Assembly (NCBI GenBank): GCA_016933335.1
Contig: JAFGBD010000038.1
Span: forward strand, 1 to 60,979
Length of the DNA: 60,979 bases
Direction: 5' to 3'
Origin: Bacteroidales bacterium
Lineage (GTDB): Bacteria > Bacteroidota > Bacteroidia > Bacteroidales > UBA10428
The position numbers and the translations under genes are program-made. Within the stretch, counting starts at the first letter, position 1; every line of letters starts with the position of its first letter. The notes under the pieces are model-generated. The model was not told the origin of the DNA, did no database searches, and worked only from the letters and a program-made list of their open reading frames with translations. This document shows, piece after piece, positions 34,692 to 44,100 of the stretch.

Positions 34692-36059
34692 TTATTTTAT
34701 AATCTCTGCCGGCCTCAAAGTGTTATCCAGGTTTTTATTATAGTCTTTAAGTAAATAATATGTTTTTGTCGCCTTATGATATACCTTTAAATCCTTATCT
34801 GACCATTCATATGTTGTTTCACGGCTGATATCTATCCCGTCCACAAACAACCAGTAACCATCATCCGCATTCGCTTTCCATAACGGTAATGTTTTTTTGA
34901 AACCGTTATTCAATCTTATCTCAGCTTCATGTAACCTGTTGTCGGTGTTATATGAAAAATCGCTCAGAATAAAGGTTGTATTTGATTCAGGATGATAAAC
35001 CTCAAGATCTTTGGCGTTTTCAGCCCAGCGGTTGGTGGTTTGCTTACTGATTTCCCTCCCGTTGAAATATAACCAGTACTCAGTGCCATTGCTTTTCCAT
35101 TTTGCATCCATCTCCATCCCGCTTTCGTTAGTCCCCGGAGACAAAAGCGATTCAGTGTCTTCCATTACACTGTTAAGTAAGGTGGTTGTTTCCTTTTGCT
35201 GTGGTACTTGCTTCTCAGAGCGACTGGCATTGCTTTCAACATTAATACCATGACTTTGATTCTGTTCTGCCAAAGGTGTTGCCAGACTGCTGCTGCTTTC
35301 GCTTACAAAATAAAAATCCCCTATCAATGAGGAAGATTCCCACGGCACCTGTCTGCCTCCGCTTTTTGCCAAAACGTTTGCCCTGACATTCTTAAATACC
35401 TCTTCTATTTTCAATCCTTCAAGCTGAATCTGTTTCAGAAGCTCACCGGTGTACAATCCGTTTTTACCGATTCCATCTGAAGCTGTAGCTCCCGGGGCAG
35501 TAGAGTATGCAATCAGAGATCCCGTGGGAGCGCTGATTGATGCCAGCCCCCTGACTGAAGAACGAAAACTCCTGGCATAAGGATTATTTCTGCAGGCATC
35601 CAGAATAACAATGTTCATCTGGTTTTGGGCAGCCTCCATTTGTGCCAGCACGAAACCAACATCAACTGATTCGTACTCAACCTCTTCCTCTGAATCAATC
35701 TGAGCATGAATGGGGACCAGAAAATTAAATCCGCCAACCTGTAATCCATGACCTGCAAAATAAAACAATCCGACCCCTCCCTGCTTTAATTTGTCTCCGA
35801 ATTCACGGATGGCGCGTTTCATTTCGTCTTTTGTCTTTACCTCCAGTCTCAGACTAACATCAAACCCTAGTTCTTCAAGGGCCATGGCCATTGCATATGC
35901 ATCATTTACAGGATTGGTAAGAACTCCAATAGCATAATCGCTGTTACCTATGATCAGCGCATGTCGTTTTTCTCCGGAATATTGCCTTAACTGAGAATGA
36001 ACACTAACAAAAGACAGGGCAATTATCAGTATGAAAATAAATCTTCTTTTTATCATCAT
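34692..36059 (-). CDS. Exported caspase-fold protease (C14) with two C-terminal repeats
   Basis: 455 residues from the ATG at 36059; the ATG at 36056 is equally possible and better spaced from the AGGAAGG at 36062-36068. A signal peptide (FIFILIIALSFVSVHS) is followed by a C14 domain (~30-260): KRHALIIGNSDYAIGVLTNP, VGLFYFAGHGLQVGG (His104) and NIVILDACRNNPYARSF (Cys156), both catalytic residues present. After a Ser/Thr/Gln-rich linker come two ~60-residue repeats (WKSNGTEYWLYFNGREISKQ and WKANADDGYWLFVDGIDISR), each ending in DN-x-L-x-x-AEI. It is convergent with the C1q-like gene. It probably acts in the envelope; the target is unknown. Confidence 0.9.
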   Translation of the reverse strand: MMIKRRFIFILIIALSFVSVHSQLRQYSGEKRHALIIGNSDYAIGVLTNPVNDAYAMAMALEELGFDVSLRLEVKTKDEMKRAIREFGDKLKQGGVGLFYFAGHGLQVGGFNFLVPIHAQIDSEEEVEYESVDVGFVLAQMEAAQNQMNIVILDACRNNPYARSFRSSVRGLASISAPTGSLIAYSTAPGATASDGIGKNGLYTGELLKQIQLEGLKIEEVFKNVRANVLAKSGGRQVPWESSSLIGDFYFVSESSSSLATPLAEQNQSHGINVESNASRSEKQVPQQKETTTLLNSVMEDTESLLSPGTNESGMEMDAKWKSNGTEYWLYFNGREISKQTTNRWAENAKDLEVYHPESNTTFILSDFSYNTDNRLHEAEIRLNNGFKKTLPLWKANADDGYWLFVDGIDISRETTYEWSDKDLKVYHKATKTYYLLKDYNKNLDNTLRPAEIIK

Positions 36060-36061
36060 GG

Positions 36062-36068
36062 CCTTCCT
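36062..36068 (-). promoter_or_regulatory. Shine-Dalgarno-like AGGAAGG
   Basis: AGGAAGG lies 2 bases before the ATG at 36059 and 5 before the ATG at 36056. Strong SD sequences are rare in this window, so this one helps reject the upstream non-signal-peptide start at 36104. Confidence 0.5.
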
Positions 36069-36262
36069 GTTTTTTATATAAAAATACAATAATAAATGAT
36101 TCAATTCAAGCCTGTTTATAAACCAGCCGGTATGGCAGGAACAGAATCCTCCTTCAATCTTGATAAAATCTGAAATTTGTGAATAATGGATCTTAAATTT
36201 TTTCTCATTTATTAAAGAATTGATTACTTTTAGGATAAATATTTGCTAATCATATTTTTGAA

Positions 36263-36916
36263 ATGGATCATATCAAACAATTATTTCTGTTGGCTGTGAT
36301 AATAATTTTTATAGGTATTTCATTCAATACTTCCGGTCAACAAAAAGTCATTCCTCCCCCTGAGTCTGACCGTACCTCAACAGAAAGGAGTGATTTCAAA
36401 TTCCTGGCACGTGCTGAACTGGGACTTGCACACGGACAGCACCAGATAGATGAACTGACATTTACCGGACTGGCAATTCCCATTGATATTATTCTGGGTG
36501 TTACCATTTTCCCAAAGACATACATGCACGGGTCATTTGGAGTGACAGTGATGGACCGCCCCATTTATACCTTTGACAATATTGATTATGATATGGACGG
36601 AACACTGACCATGTTTGATGTCGGGATTGGATTTACTGTTTACCCGCTTCCGCAAAAGATATATGCCTCCGCAACAATTTATGGTACCACCTTGGTTTCG
36701 TTTATCGGTGAAGAAGCCTATAATTCACAGATTGGGGCTGCCTTTAACCTGAAAGGAGGCATTGATTTCAAACTTGGCAGTGGTTTTTCTGTCGGTTTTT
36801 GTGCATTCTTGTACTATGCCGGGATGAAAGACCAGAAGGATGATTTTGGATATCAGGCAAAAATCAATAACCTTGTTATAGGTATGTGCCTGACCACAAC
36901 GCTGGGTAATATATAA
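36263..36916 (+). CDS. Small outer-membrane beta-barrel-like protein
   Basis: 217 residues with an N-terminal signal peptide (LFLLAVIIIFIGISFNTSG). The mature protein shows alternating beta strands: FKFLARAELGLAHGQ, IPIDIILGVTIFPKTYMHGS, MFDVGIGFTVYPLPQKIYAS, AAFNLKGGIDFKLGSGFSVG, NNLVIGMCLTTTLGNI. This fits an 8-10-strand barrel, although the last residue is Ile rather than Phe/Tyr, which weakens the outer-membrane call. No named family was recognised. It is divergent from the caspase gene at 36059 and precedes the GH16-like gene on the same strand by 125 bases. Confidence 0.65.
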   Translation: MDHIKQLFLLAVIIIFIGISFNTSGQQKVIPPPESDRTSTERSDFKFLARAELGLAHGQHQIDELTFTGLAIPIDIILGVTIFPKTYMHGSFGVTVMDRPIYTFDNIDYDMDGTLTMFDVGIGFTVYPLPQKIYASATIYGTTLVSFIGEEAYNSQIGAAFNLKGGIDFKLGSGFSVGFCAFLYYAGMKDQKDDFGYQAKINNLVIGMCLTTTLGNI

Positions 36917-37041
36917 TACGTTAATATCGTATTAAGATTAATAATAACTTAACGGTCTTTTTTATATCTTTAAATAAGATTTTAACCATCACACAATACA
37001 AAGCATAGAAAAATAGTTTTATAAACAAACCGCTACATCAT

Positions 37042-38940
37042 ATGGCAAGTTTAAAGGTTCTTCTTGGATTGTTCCCGAAAACAGCTGATATTGAAAATAC
37101 CAGAGCAGCCTTGGAAAGGGAATACAATGAACTTCTGGATTACTCGAAATCAAAGGAACTTGAAGAGTTTAACGAGTTGGACAAAATTGTCAATTCAACC
37201 GAATTTGCACAAAGAAAAAAGGAAATCCGGTCACAAAAATACAGTGATACTGAAGAATACCGGAAAGAAAAACAATATCTGAAACTCTCCAAAGATCCGG
37301 AAATCAGAAATTACTATAAAATCAAATCTTCTCAACAACTTAAGGATTTACAGGAATTTGAAACTTCCAAGGAGCTTAAAGAATACCTGAAGCTTGAAAA
37401 ATTTCTGGATTCTGATGAATTTAAATCTGTTAAAAGATATATGGCGCTTTCGCCCAAACAAAAATTTGAGCAAACCGAACTATCCAAGAATTTACAGCAA
37501 TACGAACAGCAAAAAAAATCATCCTGGATTAAAAATTACTTTAAGGTAGTAAAACATACAGCATTCTCTGATTATAAGAATCTTCTGGAATCCGAAAGGT
37601 TGGAAACATTCATAGATCTTGAGAAATATGTCAGATCCGGAAAAGTAGAACAGGCCAAACGCAACCTGAACAAGCAGGAATTTCATCAATCCGGAGAATA
37701 TAAAAAGCTGACAGAATACAACCAGCTTAAAAAATCAAAAGAGATCAGGAATTATCTTAAAATAATCAACCTGCCATATTTCAATGATTTTAACCGGCTT
37801 TACAAGTCTGATGAAATAGAAGCATTTGAAGATCTGCAAAAACATATCCTTTCTGAAGAATTCAAACAGGAAAGAAAAAAGGTAGAATCAGCTAAATTCG
37901 GAGATACAGAAGAGTACCGGAAAGAGCAGGAATATATCGGATTAAAAAAATCAAAAAGATTTACTGATAATTTCAAATTCAAAGCATCTAAAAACTATCA
38001 GTCATACCTTAAACTTGACGGTTCAAAGAAAATTGAGGAATATGAAGAGCTCAAATCTTTCATTGAATCCGATAAATTCAGGAAGACAAAAGAGTATATG
38101 TTATTAAGCCCCGGGAAAAAACTGGAACAATCCGAAGAGTATCAGCAGGAAACAAGATACAAGGAACTTTATGCATCTGACAAGATTCAATGGTATCTGA
38201 AGGTTAAAGATTCAGATAAGTTCGATGATATTAAGAACTGGAAAATAAGTTTTGAAGAGAACTTTGATTCAGATAAACTTGATCGCAAAAAATGGATAAC
38301 CAGGTATTTCTGGGGAGAAACCATCCTGCATGACAGTTATTCCCTGGCTGGAGAAAAGCAGTTTTTCACCGACGGCAAAAACCTGGAAATAAGTGGCAGT
38401 GTATTAAAAATTATCACTAAAAAAGAGAAAGCAGAAGGCAAGGTGTGGAATCCGAAAATCGGATTCTTCCCCAGGGAGTTTGATTATACATCCGGACTGA
38501 TCAGCACCGGAAACAGTTTCAGGCAGAAATACGGGATATTTGAAGCAAAAATCAGGTTTCATAAAAACAATCCGGTAACCCATGCATTCTGGATGCTTTC
38601 AGAACAAATAATACCCCATATAGATATTGCAAAAATCCAGAAGAAATTGGTTGTCAGTAATTTTTGGGGAAATATTGCCGAGAATAATATCAGAAAAAAA
38701 GTGTCGAAACTGGGTGCATCAAGATTTTCAAAAGATTTTTACATCTACGCACTGGAATGGACACCCGAAAGACTTACCTGGAAAATAAACGGAATAACCA
38801 TTGCCACAGCAACTGAAGGCGTGCCTCAGCAACCGATGTATCTGGTATTGAGTTCTGCCCTGTATAAAGATGTTAACGGTTCAGTGCTCCCTGCTTCCAT
38901 GGAGGTAGACTGGGTCAGGTGTTACATACCTGCCAAATAG
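37042..38940 (+). CDS. GH16-like pseudoenzyme fused to five charged ~72-residue repeats
   Basis: 632 residues, with no signal peptide visible at the N-terminus. Residues ~35-400 contain five charged, Lys/Glu/Tyr-rich helical repeats of about 72 residues. Examples are SKELEEFNELDKIVNSTEF, SKELKEYLKLEKFLDSDEF, SERLETFIDLEKYVRS, SDEIEAFEDLQKHILSEEF and SKKIEEYEELKSFIESDKF, most with a later E(E)Y and a NYxK element. Residues ~405-632 are a GH16 beta-sandwich: FEENFDSDKLDRKKW, GEKQFFTDGKNLEI, YTSGLISTGNSFRQKYGIFE, HAFWMLSEQ, YALEWTPERLTWKINGI, PMYLVLSSALY. The catalytic EIDIxE is replaced by HIDIAK (526-531), so both glutamates are lost. Glucan binding without hydrolysis is likely. Role unknown. 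Confidence 0.85.
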   Translation: MASLKVLLGLFPKTADIENTRAALEREYNELLDYSKSKELEEFNELDKIVNSTEFAQRKKEIRSQKYSDTEEYRKEKQYLKLSKDPEIRNYYKIKSSQQLKDLQEFETSKELKEYLKLEKFLDSDEFKSVKRYMALSPKQKFEQTELSKNLQQYEQQKKSSWIKNYFKVVKHTAFSDYKNLLESERLETFIDLEKYVRSGKVEQAKRNLNKQEFHQSGEYKKLTEYNQLKKSKEIRNYLKIINLPYFNDFNRLYKSDEIEAFEDLQKHILSEEFKQERKKVESAKFGDTEEYRKEQEYIGLKKSKRFTDNFKFKASKNYQSYLKLDGSKKIEEYEELKSFIESDKFRKTKEYMLLSPGKKLEQSEEYQQETRYKELYASDKIQWYLKVKDSDKFDDIKNWKISFEENFDSDKLDRKKWITRYFWGETILHDSYSLAGEKQFFTDGKNLEISGSVLKIITKKEKAEGKVWNPKIGFFPREFDYTSGLISTGNSFRQKYGIFEAKIRFHKNNPVTHAFWMLSEQIIPHIDIAKIQKKLVVSNFWGNIAENNIRKKVSKLGASRFSKDFYIYALEWTPERLTWKINGITIATATEGVPQQPMYLVLSSALYKDVNGSVLPASMEVDWVRCYIPAK

Positions 38941-39101
38941 GATAATTTACTGAATGTTCTTTTAGATTTCTTACCTCTTTTACAGTAAGAAATCATCTTC
39001 AATTCATATTCAAACTTTCTTAGAATTTGGTTGAAACTGAAATCATTTATCAATCCATCCTGATCAAGAACATCACTGATATGCGTCACATTTGATTTCA
39101 T
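38922..39101 (-). CDS. Possible 59-codon ORF, doubtful
   Basis: An ATG at 39101 opens a 59-residue frame (starts MKSNVTHISDVLDQDG, contains ILRKFEYELKMISYCKRGKK) that ends inside the GH16-like gene on the opposite strand. A TAGTTTTG -7-like element lies upstream (39124-39117). There is no known family, and a 10-bp perfect hairpin lies within it, so it may be fortuitous. Confidence 0.2.
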   Translation of the reverse strand: MKSNVTHISDVLDQDGLINDFSFNQILRKFEYELKMISYCKRGKKSKRTFSKLSYLAGM

Positions 39102-39347
39102 TATTCTATTTTTTCACAAAACTATAAATCGCAATTTAAAAGGAAGTTATCAGAATATTAAATTATTGTTAATGAAGTATGTCCCCAATTTTACAAACCG
39201 GAGCATTTTATCCAGGCTCTGATAATTGAGTTCAAACCACAGGATGCAGTGGCTGCAAAGATGAAGCAACCTGTAAACAATTAAATTCAACTATTGCTGC
39301 TAACAGCGCAACCTGATTTTCCTTTTAGTCTTTTTTATATAAGATTA
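38941..39347. other. 407-base region without a firm gene
   Basis: Lies between the convergent GH16-like gene and the PKD lipoprotein. It holds the hairpin at 38965-38994 and the doubtful 59-codon reverse ORF. The rest is AT-rich with nothing recognisable. Confidence 0.5.
38965..38994 (+). terminator. Hairpin downstream of the GH16-like gene
   Basis: GATTTCTTAC (38965-38974) and GTAAGAAATC (38985-38994) form a perfect 10-bp stem with a 10-base loop, 24 bases after the stop codon. No T-run follows, so an intrinsic terminator is only possible. It may instead protect the 3' end of the mRNA. Confidence 0.4.
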
Positions 39348-40097
39348 TCATTCAGGTTTTTTCTGAAAGTATAAATGCAATCCCATATCAGCTACCCCAA
39401 TATAATAGAAATAAGTTGAATCAGATGCCATTCCGTTTGTCCAGTCAGAAACAGGATTTAGAGAATAATCCGTAATAAGTTTACCCGTTCCTGATGCAAG
39501 TACATGAACAAATCTGATCTTCCATGATTCATCGGTAAATATCACATTTTCGTTAATAGTGAATTCTGCAAAATTGGTGGAATATGCTCCCAGTGGCATA
39601 ATAGGAGTTTCATATACCGCGCCGGATGCTGATCCGGGATAAAAAAATATTTTTGCCCTTAAGGTATCGCAACCCGGTTCAAAACATCCGGATGTGTCGC
39701 CCCAGTATGGAGAACTGTAACTGAATCTGAGCCCTGTCAAATATCTTCTGGTAACCGAAATATTTTTTGAATAGCCGGAATTCTTGCCTCCATTTTCTGA
39801 AAAAGCTGTTAATACAACGATATAATTACCGGCATTTTCATATGTGTGTTCAGGAGCAATTTCAGTACTAATATAACCATCTCCAAAATCCCACTCATAA
39901 TTACATCCATCAATTGATTTATTAATAAACTTAACGGGATAATAAACTTCTAAATCGCGAAATTCACGCAATCCGTCAAGATAATCTGTTTCATCTGTTT
40001 CAAACATTGCTTCCGGTGTTTTCTGACAAGACTGAAAAACCATTAGAAAAGATAATGCAAAACAAAATAGAATGGTGTTTTTATGTTTTATTTTCAT
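39348..40097 (-). CDS. PKD-domain lipoprotein
   Basis: 249 residues. The N-terminus has a basic start, a hydrophobic core (ILFCFALSFLMV) and the lipobox FQSC with Cys at ~23, so it should be lipidated and membrane-anchored. Residues ~50-105 are a PKD domain: VKFINKSIDGCNYEWDFGDG, then APEHTYENAGNYIVVLTAF. The remaining ~140 residues form a beta-rich domain (LRFSYSSPYWGDTSGCFEPG and NVIFTDESWKIRFVH) that I do not recognise. Such lipoproteins are commonly surface-exposed in Bacteroidota, and a ligand-binding role is inference. The upstream 343 bases lack a gene. Confidence 0.78.
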   Translation of the reverse strand: MKIKHKNTILFCFALSFLMVFQSCQKTPEAMFETDETDYLDGLREFRDLEVYYPVKFINKSIDGCNYEWDFGDGYISTEIAPEHTYENAGNYIVVLTAFSENGGKNSGYSKNISVTRRYLTGLRFSYSSPYWGDTSGCFEPGCDTLRAKIFFYPGSASGAVYETPIMPLGAYSTNFAEFTINENVIFTDESWKIRFVHVLASGTGKLITDYSLNPVSDWTNGMASDSTYFYYIGVADMGLHLYFQKKPE

Positions 40098-40439
40098 GCG
40101 ATGGGTATATTTATTTGAATTTTGTTTATTTGGTTAATTGATTCGGAAGATTTTCTTTCCTTCCCGTGTTGAATTCACTAATTATCAACCTGATATTTAT
40201 ACTCAATCTATATTTTCGAACAGAACTTTGAATTCTGTTCTTATTAATAGGATTTATGTTCTGCCCAATTTTATCTAAATATATACACTTTTTTTAAAGT
40301 ATGTCAACACCACATTGCATATAAATTAATCATGATATAAAAAACCATGGTTTTGATCTGTAAAGAATTCCAATAATTTAAAGGATTGTCAGCAAAACAG
40401 CACGAATATCAAACGCCTCAATAAAAAATCCCCAGACTA
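40098..40439. other. 342-base region without a gene
   Basis: AT-rich sequence between the lipoprotein start and the recombinase remnant. The only structure noted is a hairpin at 40218-40240 (GAACAGAA, 7-base loop, TTCTGTTC). The missing N-terminal part of the recombinase would be expected here, but no recognisable coding remains. Confidence 0.45.
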
Positions 40440-41045
40440 AAGGTTGGTAAACCTATTATTTATGAATACAAAAGTAGCCTCACCAAACTATATAATCATG
40501 ATTTTAGTAAAAAGCTCAGATTGGATAGGATAAGTGACTTATTCATTGTAGCAGCATGGACAGGATTAAGATTTACAGATTTTACTGCTTTAAAGCCTCA
40601 GAATATTAAAGTTGATATTATTGAAATCAAATAATACAAAACAAAAGGAAAGGTTATCATACCGCTTCATCCATTGGTAGAAAATATTTTAAAGAAGTAT
40701 GAAAGAAAATTGCCCATCAGTATTTCAAATCAGAAGTTTAATAAATACATTAAAGATGTTGCAAAAGATGCTGAATTAAAATCAATCGTTTCAAAATCAA
40801 TAACAAAAGGAGGAGTGACAGTAAGCAAAAACTATGAAAAATGGGAATTAATTAGCTCACATACTGCCAGATGATCATTTGCCACAAATTTATATAAGTC
40901 AGGATTTCCAGCCATCTCTATTATGGCTATTACAGGTCATAAAACTGAAAAAGCATTTCTGAGCTATATAAGGGTTACACCGGAAGAACATGCTTTAAAA
41001 CTGAGGGAACATTGGGAAAAAATTAATAAGTTAAGATTTGTATAG
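40440..41045 (+). pseudogene. Tyrosine recombinase (phage-type integrase) remnant
   Basis: One reading frame carries the catalytic half of a tyrosine recombinase. It has LFIVAAWTGLRFTDFTALKP (Arg I), KTKGKVIIPLHP (beta-hairpin Lys), SSHTAR followed by SFATNLYKSGFPAISIMAIT (box II HxxR) and GHKTEKAFLSYIRV (His and Tyr nucleophile). The frame is broken by TAA at 40632 and TGA at 40872, each one C-to-T change from the expected Gln and Arg codons. The N-terminal core-binding domain is absent. All catalytic residues remain readable, so decay looks recent. It probably once mobilised an element in this area. Confidence 0.85.
40474..40485 (+). repeat. 12-base match to the 3' end of tRNA-Arg (possible att remnant)
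   Basis: GTAGCCTCACCA is identical to 45004-45015, the 3' acceptor end of the reverse-strand tRNA-Arg, in the same orientation. tRNA 3' ends are classic integrase targets. However, this copy lies inside the integrase remnant frame and is short, so chance is possible. Confidence 0.3.
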
Positions 41046-41122
41046 GTTGTTGAAAGCATTTCTACAATCCGCACTATTGGCAATATGCAGCTGTTGAAAA
41101 ATTGTGCTATTAATAAAGATGC

Positions 41123-44100
41123 TTAATGTTTGATTATTTTAACTGATTGTGATTTTTGATTTTGCAATACAATTATATACATTCCTTTGGGCAACCCAGA
41201 AATATCTATTTTTGTAACAAATGGAGTTGAATTTTGACTAATAAGTAAAGTACCATAAATATCATAAATAGCAACTTCAAAAACACTATTTGGTAATCCT
41301 TCAATAGTGATGTATTCTTTCATTGGATTTGGATGGATCCTGATCTTATTTTCATCAATCGATTTTAAATAAGTATAAACCGCACTTATAGTGTTGGATT
41401 TATTAGAAATACAACCATTACCATCAGTAACAATCACAAAGTAATCACCTGATTCAGTAATTACTAATTCTTGATCTGTTGCTCCATTTATTTCATTACT
41501 ATTATAATACCATTGATTCCCATAGATTTCACTAGATATTAAGGTGTCCCCAAATTGAGTAATATTAGGAGTGTTTGGTAAATTATTCACAACCAAGTTG
41601 GTTGTAATAATGCTATCGCATCCATAAACACTATTATAGTTTCTGGAATACTGTCCTGATCTAGTCCATCTATGATAATTTTCTCCTTCGCAAATGGAAA
41701 TGTTCTCATGAATATAATGATTTGGATTAACACCAAGATTAGTAGCTACTGTGCTATCACATCCATTAATGGTAGTTAAAGTATCAGTATATTTACCTGT
41801 TTCACTCCAACCTTTATATGAATCACCTTCACAAATAACAATATATTCTGAAATATAATATGATGGATATACTACCAAGTTCGTAGTCAAAATGCTATCA
41901 CATCCTGACGAAGAAAACAAATTACGAACATATACACCACTCTCAGTCCAACCTAAATAATTACTTCCTTCACAAATCGCAATGGATTCATTAATATTAT
42001 AACTTGGATTAACAAAAAGATTTGTTGTTACTATGCTATCACATCCAGATGAAGATATCAATGTACGAACATATTCGCCATACTCAGTCCAACCTAAATA
42101 ATTGTTTCCTTCACAAATAGTAATATTTTCATATGATACTAGACTTTGATTGATTGTTAGGGTCGCAACCGATGGCATACTTTCACAATTTGAAATAGTC
42201 TGTATGGCATAATAAGTATAAATACCTGGCTGAAAAACATTTACTTTGTAAGAATTGCCAGAATGAACCAGATTTTTTAAATCAGCATCGCTATACCACT
42301 TAATATTTTCTCCTATTGCTACAAGGTTGGGAATAGAATCTCCTTCACAAATTTCAATGCTATTCACAATTGGTGGATCTGGAATGTTTAACGTTGTAAC
42401 TGTAATATCTTGTGAAGTAATGGAACCACATTCATTGGAAAGAGTGCATCGGTATACATTCTGCTGATGCATTGCTAGAAGAGGAATAGTTAATTCAGAT
42501 TCTGATGCATCAGGTATAACTTGACCATTTTTTGACCAGCTGTAATCAACCAATCCAGCACTATTAGCTTGGACAAATAAGAGCGTATCTTTTCCAGGAC
42601 AAATTGAAAATGAGATGGTTTGATTTTCTATTTCAATACTTATATCAACAGAGAGCAATACGGTATCTGTACTTACAGTTTTATCATCTGCAATGATCAG
42701 ACAGTTATAGAAACCATCATCATTAATATTTACCGGATCAAAAGTAAGGATACGCTGGTTTGCTGAAGGAATATTAATGCTGTTCTTTTGCCATTGATAA
42801 CCTATAACTCCTCCAATCGCATCTGTTTCAATTGTGGTTAAAGTTCCTTCACAAACTGTTTGGCTTGTAGGTTGCTGTAATATATGAAAGTTATCTTGCT
42901 GGTATTCATAGGCACCAATATCAACTCTTCCGTCAAATATTCTTGGATTACCATCAAGATCAGTGGCAGGCAAGCTTAATCCTGTAGTATCTGACTTACC
43001 AGCATTTATGCAAGGTGAATAATCAGACAAGTGAAAATCAAAATTTGTTGTATCAACAAACTGGGGATCAGCATCAATGTTGTCTTGTATAATTCCTGCA
43101 ACAGGTATGGACAAGATATCTGTTATGTTACTGTTATATATATTACCATGAAACAGACTATCCCTGTCATTACCTCCAAAAATCTGTAAATCACCTTCTT
43201 CCCCATTATCTCTGATAATATTGTTAATAACAGACGTTTCTGTATTATGCGCCCAGATTCCATAGGAAGAATTTTTTACTATTGTATTGTTGATTATTTT
43301 AGAAGAATAATATTGAATACTGATTCCAATTCCTTTGTTGTTATATATCAGGTTGTTGATTATTTCAATAAATCTGGATTCATTAATGTATATACCAGTC
43401 CCATTATTTCTGATTATGTTATTCGCAATTAAACCTTCTTTAAATGCATTTTCAATAGAATATATACCATACTCAGAATTATTTTGAATAATATTACCTA
43501 TAATAAAAATATTACTTTCTCTAATGGATATACCTCTGGTGTTTGATTCAATCACACAATTTGTGACTCTGCAATTACCATTATTACTAGTACTAAGATG
43601 AGGATAGATGCCAAAGCCAGAATTATTTCTAATAATGCAGCTATCTGCATTAACTCCTGCAACTATTCCACTTCCTTTTAAATTTTCAATAATACATTTA
43701 AAAACATTAATCCCTTCTGTAAAACCCCAAATACCATGGGCATGCATATCTTTGATAACTGTATTGAAAATGAAAATAGAGGAACCAGAACCTTTACCTC
43801 CTATTGCTCCTAAATAGCCAATAACAGGATGGGAATATTTTACGTATTGGATTTTACAAAAATCTATCCGGCTGCTTGATTTAACTGTAATCCCATGCCA
43901 GCCACCCAATGTGGTATCAGGATTATAGAAACCGGTTGTATCTTGCATAGTAAAATAAATGGTATCTCCACAAGCCCCCATTGCATTCAGCTTACTATTA
44001 ATAGAGTAGTATCCCTGAAATTTAACTACCGTCCCGGCTAATATCGTTAATGTATCCACTTCAATATTTCCATATACTTTTACCGTGTCCGCATCCCAAA

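Noticed and set aside
36105..36107. Extended N-termini on several ORFs (e.g. caspase to 36104, TolC to 56540, wecB to 1989, beta-barrel protein to 20050)
   Set aside because: The extra residues lie before good signal peptides or family start motifs, some pass through intergenic palindromes or overlap the upstream gene, and several begin at TTG or lack support.
36253..36260. TATTTTTG as a -7 promoter element of the gene at 36263
   Set aside because: It abuts the start codon, so transcription would begin inside the coding sequence.
37042..38280. N-terminal repeats of the GH16-like protein as an artefact of a wrong frame
   Set aside because: The repeats run without stop in one frame directly into the GH16 domain and conserve hydrophobic and aromatic positions.
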